64,000 bases of DNA from Prostheceraeus crozeri (taxonomy: Eukaryota; Platyhelminthes; Polycladida; Euryleptidae): NCBI GenBank assembly GCA_907163375.1, contig CAJQUW010005721.1, forward strand, positions 18,089 through 82,088, written 5' to 3'. Position numbers and translations under genes: made by a program. Below the pieces are notes generated by a model that saw only the letters and a program-made list of their open reading frames with translations, had not been told where the DNA came from and did not search any database. This document shows, one piece after another, positions 1 to 8,815 of the stretch (position 1 is the stretch's first letter; every line of letters begins with the position of its first letter).

Positions 1-81
1 TATTTGTCATAATAACCACGAGCCTTCAGCCCACGGTAATGATAAAGAACAATGACCTCAATGCATTACACAATGACTTAC

Positions 82-245
82 TTCCATCAGTAGTCGTGTT
101 AATGCCTCAACTGTACAGCCCATCAGAGAGTGCATGTCATTCCTGTAGATAAAAAGCTTGCCCAGTGCCATGTGGTCGATATATTGATCTTCAGGAGCTT
201 CAGAAACCACTGTGTTGGTCGCTTGTGTCTGATGATTCTCGAAAA
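82..245 (-). CDS. Exon of ARM/HEAT-like gene (last one in window)
   Basis: Internal coding exon of 164 nt. On the minus strand an acceptor (tatttttgcag-like tract ending at 246) is followed by a frame that enters in phase 1, so the first codon is completed by the single G left by the upstream exon at 507. It reads VFENHQTQ, then MALGKLFIYRNDMHSLMGC, and ends ..TRLLME in phase 0 before a GTAAGT donor at 81-76. The composition (mixed hydrophobic and charged, no stop) is that of real protein. The upstream intron is only 261 nt and mostly a SINE. Later exons must lie beyond the left edge. No catalytic motif is visible and I do not recognise the family; the role is unknown. Confidence 0.85.
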
Positions 246-282
246 CTGCAAAATAGAAATTCATTGACTTCAAGTTTTGTTG

Positions 283-472
283 TCTCAGTGGCGCAGTGGT
301 TAAGTGCTTGGACTAGCGACCTTCTGGTCCAGAGGTCGAGCCCCGAGAGTGACAATGGATGCATCCGGACTAAAAGCACCGCAACGCTCCAGTTGAAAGT
401 CTGACCATGTCAGCACCGTCGAAGTCCTCAGCACGGGGGGGGCAGTAGTGACGCTAAGCCATCATCTTCATA
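283..472 (+). mobile_element. tRNA-derived SINE (family S1), in the 261-nt intron
   Basis: The head has a pol III A-box-like segment (GGCGCAGTGGTTAAGTG) and a B-box-like segment (GGTCGAGCCCC), followed by the family tail: GCATCCGGACTAAAAG, CAACGCTCCAG, GTCTGACC..GTCAGCACCG, and a GTAGTGACG end. The same layout recurs at least seven more times in the window. It lies antisense to the gene and fills about 190 of the 261 nt of the intron between the exons at 507 and 245. Confidence 0.85.
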
Positions 473-506
473 TCAATAAAATCTGTAGAAGCTCAAACGG
501 CCTTAC

Positions 507-753
507 CTTTGCTATCAAATAGATCGACACGCCCAGCTAAGCAATGAAATTGGCCGAGGTAGACAAGGATTCGTGCAGTATGATATTTGACGTACGGCGC
601 ATACTTGGTGGTATGATTGGTATAATACCATTCGTCAGAGGGAAGGAGGAGTTGCAGAAGGTTATCGGTGATCATTGTGTCCATCAGAGGCTCATGGAAG
701 GAAGGATCGAGGGCCAAAGAGGCAAAACATTGTAGAAGAAGGCAGAGGAGATG
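507..753 (-). CDS. Exon of ARM/HEAT-like gene
   Basis: Internal exon of 247 nt. The acceptor is a good pyrimidine tract ending TTTATTACAG (759-754). The exon enters in phase 0 as HLLCLLLQCFASLALDPSF and ends at ..DLFDSKG in phase 1, before a GTAAGG donor at 506-501. Phase 0 matches the end of the 1765-2589 exon and phase 1 matches the start of the 82-245 exon, so the three join without a stop. Two amphipathic helical stretches (HLLCLLLQCFASLALDPS and MDTMITDNLLQLLLPS), then YHTARILVYLG, resemble consecutive armadillo repeats. Family and function are not recognised. Confidence 0.87.
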
Positions 754-907
754 CTGTAATAAAGATTTAATCGTTTAAGTGTAAAATCGTCCGACGTATT
801 GCTTTTGCAAAATTTTATTTGAAAAAAATCTGGATATCTCAAACGCCTTTTCGATATTTCAAATGAATTCTTACTAACATGAGTTCATGATAAAGATCTG
901 CATTAGC
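754..907. other. Unique start of intron before the minisatellite
   Basis: A short AT-rich stretch between the 753 acceptor and the minisatellite. It supplies the polypyrimidine tract of that acceptor. Nothing else is seen. Confidence 0.6.
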
Positions 908-1786
908 GGTTCATGGTTCAGCTTCAACTCACCGGTTCATGGTTCAGCTTCAACTCACCGGTTCATGGTTTGTCTTCAACTCACCGGTTCATGGTTCAGC
1001 TTCAACTCACCGGTTCATGGTTCGGGGCTAACTCACCGGTTCATGGTTCGGGGCTAACTCACCGGTTCATGGTTCGGGGCTAACTCACCGGTTCATGGTT
1101 CAGCTTCAACTCACCGGTTCATGGTTTGTCTTCAACTCACCGGTTCATGGTTTGGGGCTAACTCACCGGTTCATGGTTCGGGGCTAACTCACCGGTTCAT
1201 GGTTCGGGGCTAACTCACCGGTTCATGGTTCGGGGCTAACTCACCGGTTCATGGTTCGGGTCTAACTCACCGGTTCATGGTTTGTCTTCAACTCACCGGT
1301 TCATGGTTTGGGGCTAACTCACCGGTTCATGGTTCGGGGCTAACTCACCGGTTCATGGTTTGTCTTCAACTCACCGGTTCATGGTTTGGGGCTAACTCAC
1401 CGGTTCATGGTTCGGGGCTAACTCACCGGTTCATGGTTTGTCTTCAACTCACCGGTTCATGGTTTGTCTTCAACTCACCGGTTCATGGTTTGGGGCTAAC
1501 TCACCGGTTCATGGTTCGGGGCTAACTCACCGGTTCATGGTTTGTCTTCAACTCACCGGTTCATGGTTCGGGTCTAACTCACCGGTTCATGGTTTGTCTT
1601 CAATTCACCGGTTCATGGTTTGTCTTCAATTCACCGGTTCATGGTTCAGCTTCAACTCACCGGTTCATGGTTCGGGTCTAACTCACCGGTTCATGGTTCA
1701 GCTGCAACTCACCGGTTCATGGTTTGGGGCTAACTCACCGGTTCATGGTTCGGCTTCAACTCACCGGTTCATGGTTCGGGTCTAAC
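908..1786 (-). repeat. 26-bp minisatellite built from a 5' splice site, about 34 copies
   Basis: The plus-strand unit starts GGTTCATGG and ends AACTCACC, 26 nt long, with variable middles (TTCAGCTTC, TTTGTCTTC, TTCGGGGCT, TTCGGGTCT). Read on the gene strand, each unit contains AACCATGAACCG followed by GTGAGTT, exactly the last bases of the exon at 1765-2589 plus its donor. The terminal units at 1760-1786 include the last coding codons. The array therefore fills almost the whole 1,011-nt intron and offers about 33 further GTGAGT donors. In the exon's frame the unit reads a stop (GTGAGTTGA or GTGAGTTAG) straight after the donor. Confidence 0.95.
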
Positions 1787-2589
1787 GCATCCACCAGGGT
1801 GCGCAGATGGCCGTCGGAGATGAGGCGTTGCTGAACGGACGGACTATGACACATGACGGCGAGGATTCGGGCGCTGAACAGCTGCGAACAATGGACGGCA
1901 CAGACCTTGGTCCTGATACTTGGCGAGCAGCGTGCGCGGAAGCAGAGTGTCCTCTTCTGCATGGTGATACCGTTGTGCAAGACATTGATAATCACGCCGG
2001 GATCCAAGCTGTACAGATGTTCCAATACGGTGCGTTGAGCGGTGAGTGTTGGCCCACAGGGACCTGCACATGCTGCCACGGCTCCTGGAGGAGTGGCAGC
2101 CGCGCAGGGAGTGGAGAGGACTGGAGGCGGCGCGGCTCCGCACACAGCGGCGGCGGCAGCGGCGACTGCAGCTGCTGAGGCAACCACTTCACTGTCCCGC
2201 GCCTCTGTCCGACGCAGTCCACTGAAGGCCGACACAACCGAAGGTCTAGTGATGTGGAAGCCGGAGTCTGCACGTGATTTCACAGTGTGCGGTGTACGAT
2301 GCGATAGAAGACTGTAGAAAGTTCGTGACGTCTCTCCAGATTCCTCCTCACTACCACTGCCGCTGGTGTGACGATCCCGGTCCTTGTGTGACCGGCCGAA
2401 ATGCTCGTATGCATTGTGAATGAAACAGAGGTCGAGGATCTTGTTGATGGCATTGAGAGCGGCGTAATGAAGACATTGGCGACCCTTGAGCAAGTCGAAG
2501 GAACTCTCCAGTAAGCCTGTCATTTGACAGAAAACCGCACGCTTGTCTGCTCGGCAAATATACGGGTCTTGAAGTCGTTCCTGACACGT
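1765..2589 (-). CDS. Large exon of ARM/HEAT-like gene with low-complexity insert
   Basis: Exon of 825 nt (275 codons, phase 0 at both ends). The acceptor is TTCGTCTTGCAG at about 2601-2590 and the donor is CCG|GTGAGT at 1764-1759. Residues 1-66 are helical, including GLLESSFDLLKGRQCLHYAA and ALNAINKILDLCFIHN. Residues 67 to about 165 are a disordered insert: SGSGSEEESGETSR, then a run of alanines, then Pro/Ala/Cys-rich sequence. Residues from about 166 return to ARM-like helices: VLEHLYSLDPGVIINVL, then ILAVMCHSPSVQQRLISDG and HLRTLVDALDPNHEP. Between about 1950 and 1872 the +1 frame looks more protein-like than the used frame (see findings). GC content is far above the flanking introns. The family is unknown. 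Confidence 0.87.
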
Positions 2590-2789
2590 CTGCAAGACGA
2601 AGATGAACAGTCAAATGACATCTGAAAATATACGGGTCTTGAGGTTGTACCTTTGGTCATGTCCAAGTTCAACATAGGCAGTGATTATTTGCAGGGATGG
2701 GAATTAGGTAACGAGTGCCCACGCGGAAATTTACATTCCAAGATGCCTCAAATGCAGAGATGATCATAAAAAACGGACCACCTAAATTC

Positions 2790-3345
2790 CGCTGAAGTTC
2801 AATCGATTCTTATACCTTTCAATCGCATCGCACAATAACGTGCCATAATCATTCGACAGCTTGCATTCTCAGTTTTTGAATGAGCCATGATAGACCTGCA
2901 TCCGTTATTGCATTTTCTGAGCAGTGGTCAGAAAATCGCTCCATTTACGAATTGTTGTTTTTCAAAATGATGATATGAGTATAATAATGAATCAGGCACG
3001 GGTAGGACGAGCATTTTCTGACATCTCTATTTTGACATACTGAAATTATCATCGTGAAGTTACCACAAAATCATGACCTTTTTGGTTTAAAATGCTATGT
3101 TCTCACTTTTTCATTAAAAATGTTCATGTTTGGTATCATCTGAATCCTTGCGATGTGAGGAGTTCGAATATGTCAGTTATATTCATATAAGTTCAATAGT
3201 TCCGCCATGAGAGAAAAATGACATGCCTTCACCAGTTGTTTTGTTTTGAACCTTTGTTCTTTTTACATGGTGTTTGTTTACTTTAGCGGTTATGAGAAAA
3301 AATATTGAAGAATACGTCTTCGAACTCCTCACATCGGACTTAATA
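2790..3345. repeat. Dispersed repeat R1 with inner inverted repeat
   Basis: Starts near AACGTGCCATAATCATTCG and is collinear with 40,985-41,330: both share AGCTTGCATTCTC/AATGAGC.ATGATAGA, GACGAGCATTTTC, TTTTGACATACTG, ACAAAATCATGAC and TGTTTGGTATC..CAGAATCC-like blocks. A terminal inverted repeat inside it pairs CGATGTGAGGAGTTCGAA (about 3153) with TTCGAACTCCTCACATCGG (about 3320). No coding capacity. Probably a non-autonomous DNA element. Confidence 0.7.
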
Positions 3346-3464
3346 CAGACTTAATGACAATATTATCGAAGATTTTTCATCAGAGAGAACTATTCCATTA
3401 TGGTGTGGAAGAGCATTATCAATATTTCTTATCAATTGAGAGACATGAATGACAACAGAACTGC

Positions 3465-3620
3465 GACATGAACAGGAATCGAACCGAAGTCCGCGGTGGA
3501 GACGAGCTCGCACCTTCTTCACTAGGCCACGCTGACGGTTCAAAAGGAATGCGAGTGAAGGCAGAAGTCATCTCTAAGTGATATCGACAGCATATTGTCC
3601 TATTATTATTGACAGAACGC
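3465..3620 (-). mobile_element. tRNA-derived composite SINE (family S2)
   Basis: On the minus strand: a leader containing GATATCACTTAGAGATGAC and TTCACTCGCATTCCTTTT, then a tRNA-like head with A-box-like GCGTGGCCTAGTGAAG and B-box-like GGTTCGATTCC. The same order is found at 17,600-17,765 (plus) and 62,997-63,150 (minus). Confidence 0.8.
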
Positions 3621-3769
3621 TACCAGTAGCATATCACTTGTCTTCGACTACGCTACAGATTAGATTGACAACAAAGGTCTGTCGTAGCAGATTGAATATC
3701 GAAAGAGAACGACAACGACTTAAGTCCTTTAAAGACACAAACACCGTTGATTCCTAAAAAGGCCTCGCC

Positions 3770-3848
3770 CTACCCAGGAATTGAACCGAAGTCCGCGGTG
3801 GAGACGAGCTCACACCTTCTTCACTAAGCCACACTGAAGCTCCCAAGA
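3770..3848 (-). mobile_element. SINE S2, head only
   Basis: The tRNA-like head alone (AGTGTGGCTTAGTGAAG, GGACTTCGGTTCAATTCC on the minus strand), 150 nt from the fuller copy at 3465-3620. The leader is missing. Either a truncated insertion or part of a diverged tandem pair. Confidence 0.7.
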
Positions 3849-3849
3849 A

Positions 3850-4480
3850 TTTGTTGCTGTCTTAAAAATGGTCACCAGCACACGGTTGAATTTTGTCTTT
3901 GTAATTGGTATGCGAAATTAATTCATTTTCTGAGTATCCTACACTGAATGTGCTCTTGTTTTGTAGATGACTTCCACATACTTGGATGATTAGATGCCAA
4001 CCCAATCGCCGGTTTTCAATGTCGTGAGTTCCACCATTTTGCGTCCATCTGCGTCATCTTATCCGCAAATTTGAGCATCGAAAATTAATTGATTACATCG
4101 AAAGAAGACATTTGTTGACTTATGGAGAGAAAAAATAATTAGTATCGTCTGTGTTGGCTGCTAAAACACACGGATAATGTGATGGACTGTGACATTTCAT
4201 GAATAATTGATTTCTTTTCCAATTTCTATTTTTGTATTTAATATTTGGATTTATGAATAATTGCAGTTTGCCTGGAGAGAGAAATTGATGAGACAATTGT
4301 TCATGAGCTTCACCTTTTTCTCACGCAATAAGTGATTTTATTACGGAAGGGAGACAATAGCTTTACAAAGTTAACATTCACATTTTTGTTTGTTACGACT
4401 TACGGTTGCTGCAAGCAAGCAATAGGACACTGCACATTGGACAGCTTGGTCAACCTTTTCCTGATAGAAGAAGATATCTG
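3850..4480. other. Intron sequence, nothing recognised
   Basis: AT-rich, no ORF with protein-like composition, no repeat that I could match elsewhere in the window. Confidence 0.5.
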
Positions 4481-4486
4481 AAGTCG

Positions 4487-4625
4487 GTACGATGGCTCAG
4501 TTGCTCAAAGGCCGCACTTCAGACGGAGGTGCAGAAGGTTCAAGGTTCAAGTCTGCACACCTCCGGAGGCACCACCACTACCTGCGGCTTCTTGTGTGCT
4601 GATGTGACGGAGCGGTTGACATGAA
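4487..4625 (+). mobile_element. tRNA-like sequence, probable SINE (family S3)
   Basis: GATGGCTCAGTTGCTCAAAG resembles a D-arm/A box and GGTTCAAGTCTGC is a good B box about 45 nt later. It is followed by CTCCGGAGGCACCACCACTAC and a region with no tRNA fold. Flanks do not complete an acceptor stem, so I read it as a tRNA-derived SINE and not a tRNA gene. The only copy seen. Confidence 0.5.
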
Positions 4626-5016
4626 CACGTGTTTTGTACGTCCTTTCCACTGTTCACAACTATCTCATCTTGTTGACTTCGCTATTGCTCGGCGATATAG
4701 CAAAAAAGAGTTCTTTGAAATATGGAAACCGGCAGCTGGCCTTACCTGACCGGACCGACCTTGGTTTGATGCCGGCCGGCTTCCATTGATTTTGTGGATA
4801 GAGCTTTCTTTCTTGTTATTGCTGAACTGAGCACATAAATTTTCAGAGCATCCTACATTCTGTTGACTCTTGCTTTTATACATGGCTCCGAAATTCGTGA
4901 GAAATGCCGAAATAGGGAGTTGTAGTGGTAGCCAATCAGTCTTCATCATCAGCCTATATCTGCCCACTGCAGGGCGAAGGCCTCAGTATCACACTTCCAC
5001 CACCTTCTGTCTCCGA

Positions 5017-5510
5017 CTAATTGTGGCCAGTTGTGTTGCAGAACAGCGCAATTTCTTCATGCCACTTTCTTGACGATCTTCCTCTTCTTCGCTTTCCTTC
5101 CCATGGTCTCCATGTTGTTAATCTTTGGGTCCATCTACTGTCTTCCATTCGGGCAATGTGTCCTGCCCACTGCCACTTTCTTGCCTTCACCATTTGTAGT
5201 GCGTCCCTGGCCTTTGTCATTCTTTGCACCCATTCGTTCGTCTTCCTGTCCATGAATGCTATCTTCAAAATCCTTCTCTCCATCTTCAGTTGTGTAGCTT
5301 TGTTCTTCTGTTCCGTCTTCTTTGTCATTGTGCAACTTTCGGTGCCGTAGATTAATGCTGGTATTACGCATGCCTCGAGTACCTTCCGCTTTAGAGAGAT
5401 AGGCAGACTGCTGGTGAAAATGTTTCGATGTTTGTTGAAAGCGTCCCACGCTATACCTATCCTCCTCTTGGCTCTTTTCATTGAGGCTGAACAAAGGTAT
5501 TCCATATGTC
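5017..5510 (-). pseudogene. RTE-like LINE reverse transcriptase, C-terminal fragment
   Basis: A 162-residue open frame corresponds to the part of a non-LTR retrotransposon reverse transcriptase after the catalytic palm. Visible landmarks are LSLKRKV-type PISLKRKVLEACVIPALIYG, ESCTMTKKTEQK, KMERRILKIAFMDRKTNEWV, then KWQWAGHIARMEDSRWTQRL, WRPWEGKRRRGRSSRKWHEE. This order (lyG.E.Wt, RRiL.i..rdr..n, W.GHiaR, GkrrRGRp.rW.dei) is the usual thumb/connector end of RTE and related LINE polymerases. The catalytic YADD region and the endonuclease are absent, so it is a 5'-truncated dead copy. It lies in the gene's largest intron. Confidence 0.85.
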
Positions 5511-7943
5511 CTCCATCACAGCGTATGCAAAGATCACAGCGCTTGGTAAAATAGTGATAAGCAAGAGTAATATTTTGTTCCTTAGAAAGGTTGGTCTTTG
5601 CTTTGATTTGTATTAAGCTTTTGGACCTGGTGCTTTGGTGTTTTGTAGAAATTAGTTTGCAGCAGGCCCCATAGCCAAAGTGATGGGGTCAATAAGTCAG
5701 CCTAATTTGACATAATGTCAATGCCTAAAGGGATCTCATACAGACCTCCGCAGATCGAACGTTTGATAATTGTGAGTTAAGTTGGTAGTCCACGCGATGC
5801 ACTTAGGACTTCTCTAACCATGCAGCAGACCTTGATGAATAAGATAGATAACAGTGTACTGACTACTAGAGTGGCACTCGATAGTGGCGTCATATTGACA
5901 GCAATCGTCATCGAAATAAAGTCCGAGATTTGCAAATGATATAGATAACGGATACAGAGAACTGTCTAAAAAGTTAATTAAATGTGATTGATAAGAATTC
6001 TCATGCCTTTTACAATTTTCAAAATTGCTATTTGATTTCTCATTGTGGCTGCCCTGACATCGAATTAGAACCCTACATTTAATTAGTTTGAAGTCGGTCT
6101 AAAATAGGCCTGAATCTTGCATGACATGAAATAATGTCGGATAACTTCCCGTTCTAGTCAGCAGCTGCACAATAAGTTTCTAATCAATTCTGTTCTGTTT
6201 ATCTGCAAGTTTTGCCTCTGATTTACATCCAAAGCTTTCTTTATTTCATTTTCTAACTGAAATCCACAGAATGAGTGTGCTAGAGGAAACTTGATCTCAC
6301 TTGTTATCCAGGTTGATGAGCAGGGTGCAAATTCCAATGGCTTATCCGCTATTATAAGGAAGGATTTAGCCGAGCATCTGTAACAGATGGCTGTACCTCG
6401 AAATATCAATTTTCTTGCATCTTTGGCGCGGGAAGGAATGCAATTTCAACCCGAAATTATGAGCTAAGTGTTACATGGAGAAAAGCAACAACCCTCAATG
6501 ACATCACAAAGAGATACCGCTGCCTGTGATTCACTCAGAATTTCGTGCAAGAAAAGCAATGCACTATTATCGAATGGTTTTTAGTGTCTTGATGGAAAAC
6601 GGTGATTGAAAAACATGACAAATATTTTTGAATGTTTCAGAGGGAAATTCTGCCTAGTCGAGTTAGTTTCTATCACTATCACGATGAGCATATTAACTGT
6701 TGGACTTTTGCTGTTTTGCACGCCTTGCTTTGCGGAAATCACAAGAAATCGAATAGGATCATACCACTAGGAACATGAGTATCTGAGATATCGGGAAACT
6801 CATGCTGACGGCGATGATGACTCATATGTGACGTCACAAAGTGCGCACGCGTGGACTAACTTCCAATGGAAACGTGATAGCAAGTTAGGCTATGCGACCT
6901 AGCTATCGATAGTAATGATATCTGCATATAAAATATGTCACATTTTCTTCACTTGGGCGACTTTGTGATCACTTTGTAGTATGCATGCAAATCAGATTTG
7001 TAGCACTATCCATCTGAAGGCCCTGAACCTCTCACAGAGAGAACTGCCTAAGTTGCCGGCGGGGGGAAACCGGAAAACAGCCGCTGTTTCTTGTCCTGTT
7101 CGTTGTGAATGCACCGCAGATTGACGCTTGTCGCTACAGACGACCGATTGCCCTAAAATAGATCGATTGTCTCTCCGTCATGGTGACTATGCATCTTGAG
7201 AAGAGGAAAATGTCCCTTCCTGTATCTTACAAGTTCGGTGCGTTCTGCTCTAATTAAAGTGACTTCTTTTTTATGGTTGGATTTCTATGAGTGGATAATG
7301 GAATACTGGATTGAATCACCTGGTAGCCCAATTTGCCAGATCTGCTAGAATTGCTTCTAATGCATCAGTTTTCGGCAGCTTGTATTTCTCCAGAAGTAGA
7401 AATTAGGAATTCAAGCATCAAATATTTCAATAATGGTTCTTTAGCCTACAAGTTTGAATACTGAAAACTGCCCATCCATTTATTTTTTTTCTTGTTTGTT
7501 TTTCCCAATATGTCGTTATTATGTTCTGGGGTTCGTCGAGGCACTTGTACTGATGCACTTGGGAAATCTTGACCATTTAGCATTACTGTGCCGTTCCTAG
7601 TATTCTGCAATTGGAGTGTATCTTGAGACCTATTTTAATCGTTTATGTGTGACCCTGTCAGCTGTTTCCCAGGCTCAAAATTAATATTCCTCATGATGCG
7701 CTCGAGATCTTGGGACTTGTAACCTTTCCTTTCGATCTTTTGTCGTAGGCCTACCGAGCAGTCTTATGATGGTTGGAGCTCATGTGTTCATATCTTGAAT
7801 GAGTTTAATGATCTTAAACACCTTGGCTTCCAGTGCTTCAATGAACTCTTCACATTTTATGTACTTTGTCAATGGGCAACACTGCTCAGGTTTCATTTCA
7901 CATGTACACTTCATATAGGAAGTACATCGAATACAGTTCCTAC
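5511..7943. other. Intron sequence without recognised features
   Basis: Read on both strands for exons, tRNA-like boxes and inverted repeats; nothing supportable found. The few short open frames (for example 6158-6409) have no protein-like pattern or splice context. Confidence 0.5.
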
Positions 7944-8480
7944 CACAGAATTAGATTGTTTAATCGCATCACTTTGCTAGAAGTGCAAACTGATTCAAAC
8001 AGATGGCACATGCAGGAACTTAATAAGTGGGCAAAAAGAAATTTTAATGCCTTGCAGAGATAGGAAAAATAGTCGTGCGTCGCTTGCGGATTGCTGTGAA
8101 TTCCTTCAAAATTATGTGATTCCTCGAAAATGCTTCGATCGCCACGACTCCTTCAGATTCGAAGAATTCAGATCATTGCGCTGAAGTTTTCTCGATAATG
8201 TTGGGTCCTCCGATCATTATTAAAAAGTTAGCAGGCGCATGAAAAAACGTTCACAAACTTCTCTGTAGAACTTGACATCGTCTGTCTCTTTGCTGTATGA
8301 TCCGTTTGATAACAGTAACTGAAACTTTGTACAATTTGGCGTGTTTAATGTTGAACTGGCTGCTCATTGTTCGATTGCTATGATATTTAGTCAGCAGATT
8401 GTGCCATTTCATTAACGTTACATGTTTCAATGTTTCCCTTCTAGTCAAACGGAAGAAGAGACGACCTGTCTAATTCTGTG
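7944..8480 (+). mobile_element. hAT-type MITE, family A, copy 1 (537 bp)
   Basis: Termini CACAGAATTAGA and TCTAATTCTGTG are perfect 12-bp inverted repeats. Flanks GTTCCTAC (7936-7943) and GTTGCTAC (8481-8488) are a 7-of-8 target site duplication, the length typical of hAT transposons. The interior is shared with 22,921-23,701, 33,157-33,669, 35,738-36,249 and 44,740-45,258. Small open frames inside are similar between copies but match nothing I know, so I treat it as non-autonomous. Confidence 0.9.
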
Positions 8481-8559
8481 GTTGCTACTGTTCCGGTGTC
8501 GCATGACCATTTCGATGCCTGGTGCTTTCTTTCCATGTTAGCTCTTAGATGCAATCACA

Positions 8560-8815
8560 GAGATATATTTATTTATGTGTGGGTTGGTCTATAGTGGACA
8601 TAATCCTATCCCAGCAACTGTATGCAATGGTAGCACCCGATAGAAATTGACATAGATATTCGTCTCTCTTTGGCTTGTGTGATTGGCCAAGCGCGCGCAT
8701 TGTGGAGTATCTCCTATCAGCGAACACACGAACTTCAGCGGTCAGATTGCAGGCCGGCCTGTCAAGTGACTCAATTTTTCTCCGTGATGAATTCGTCAGA
8801 TGAGAATATCATTCA
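8560..8815 (+). repeat. Dispersed repeat R2, copy 1
   Basis: Inverted relative to 53,590-53,845: shared blocks include ATAGATATTCGTCTCTCTTTG, TTGGCCAAGCGCGCGCATTG, CAGATTGCAGGC and AATTCGTCA-type ends. About 250 bp, non-coding. Probably a MITE; clear terminal repeats not identified. Confidence 0.75.

Noticed and set aside
1277..1785. Plus-strand repeat proteins (82 and 115 codons) in the minisatellite
   Set aside because: A 26-bp unit without stops is open in all three plus frames; the strand is antisense to the gene and there is no start context. By-product of the repeat.
1807..2317. Plus-strand open frames opposite the large exon
   Set aside because: GC-rich antisense shadow of the 1765-2589 exon; low-complexity translation, no splice sites.
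5021..5350. Plus-strand hydrophobic ORFs resembling membrane proteins
   Set aside because: Antisense of the minus-strand reverse transcriptase fragment.
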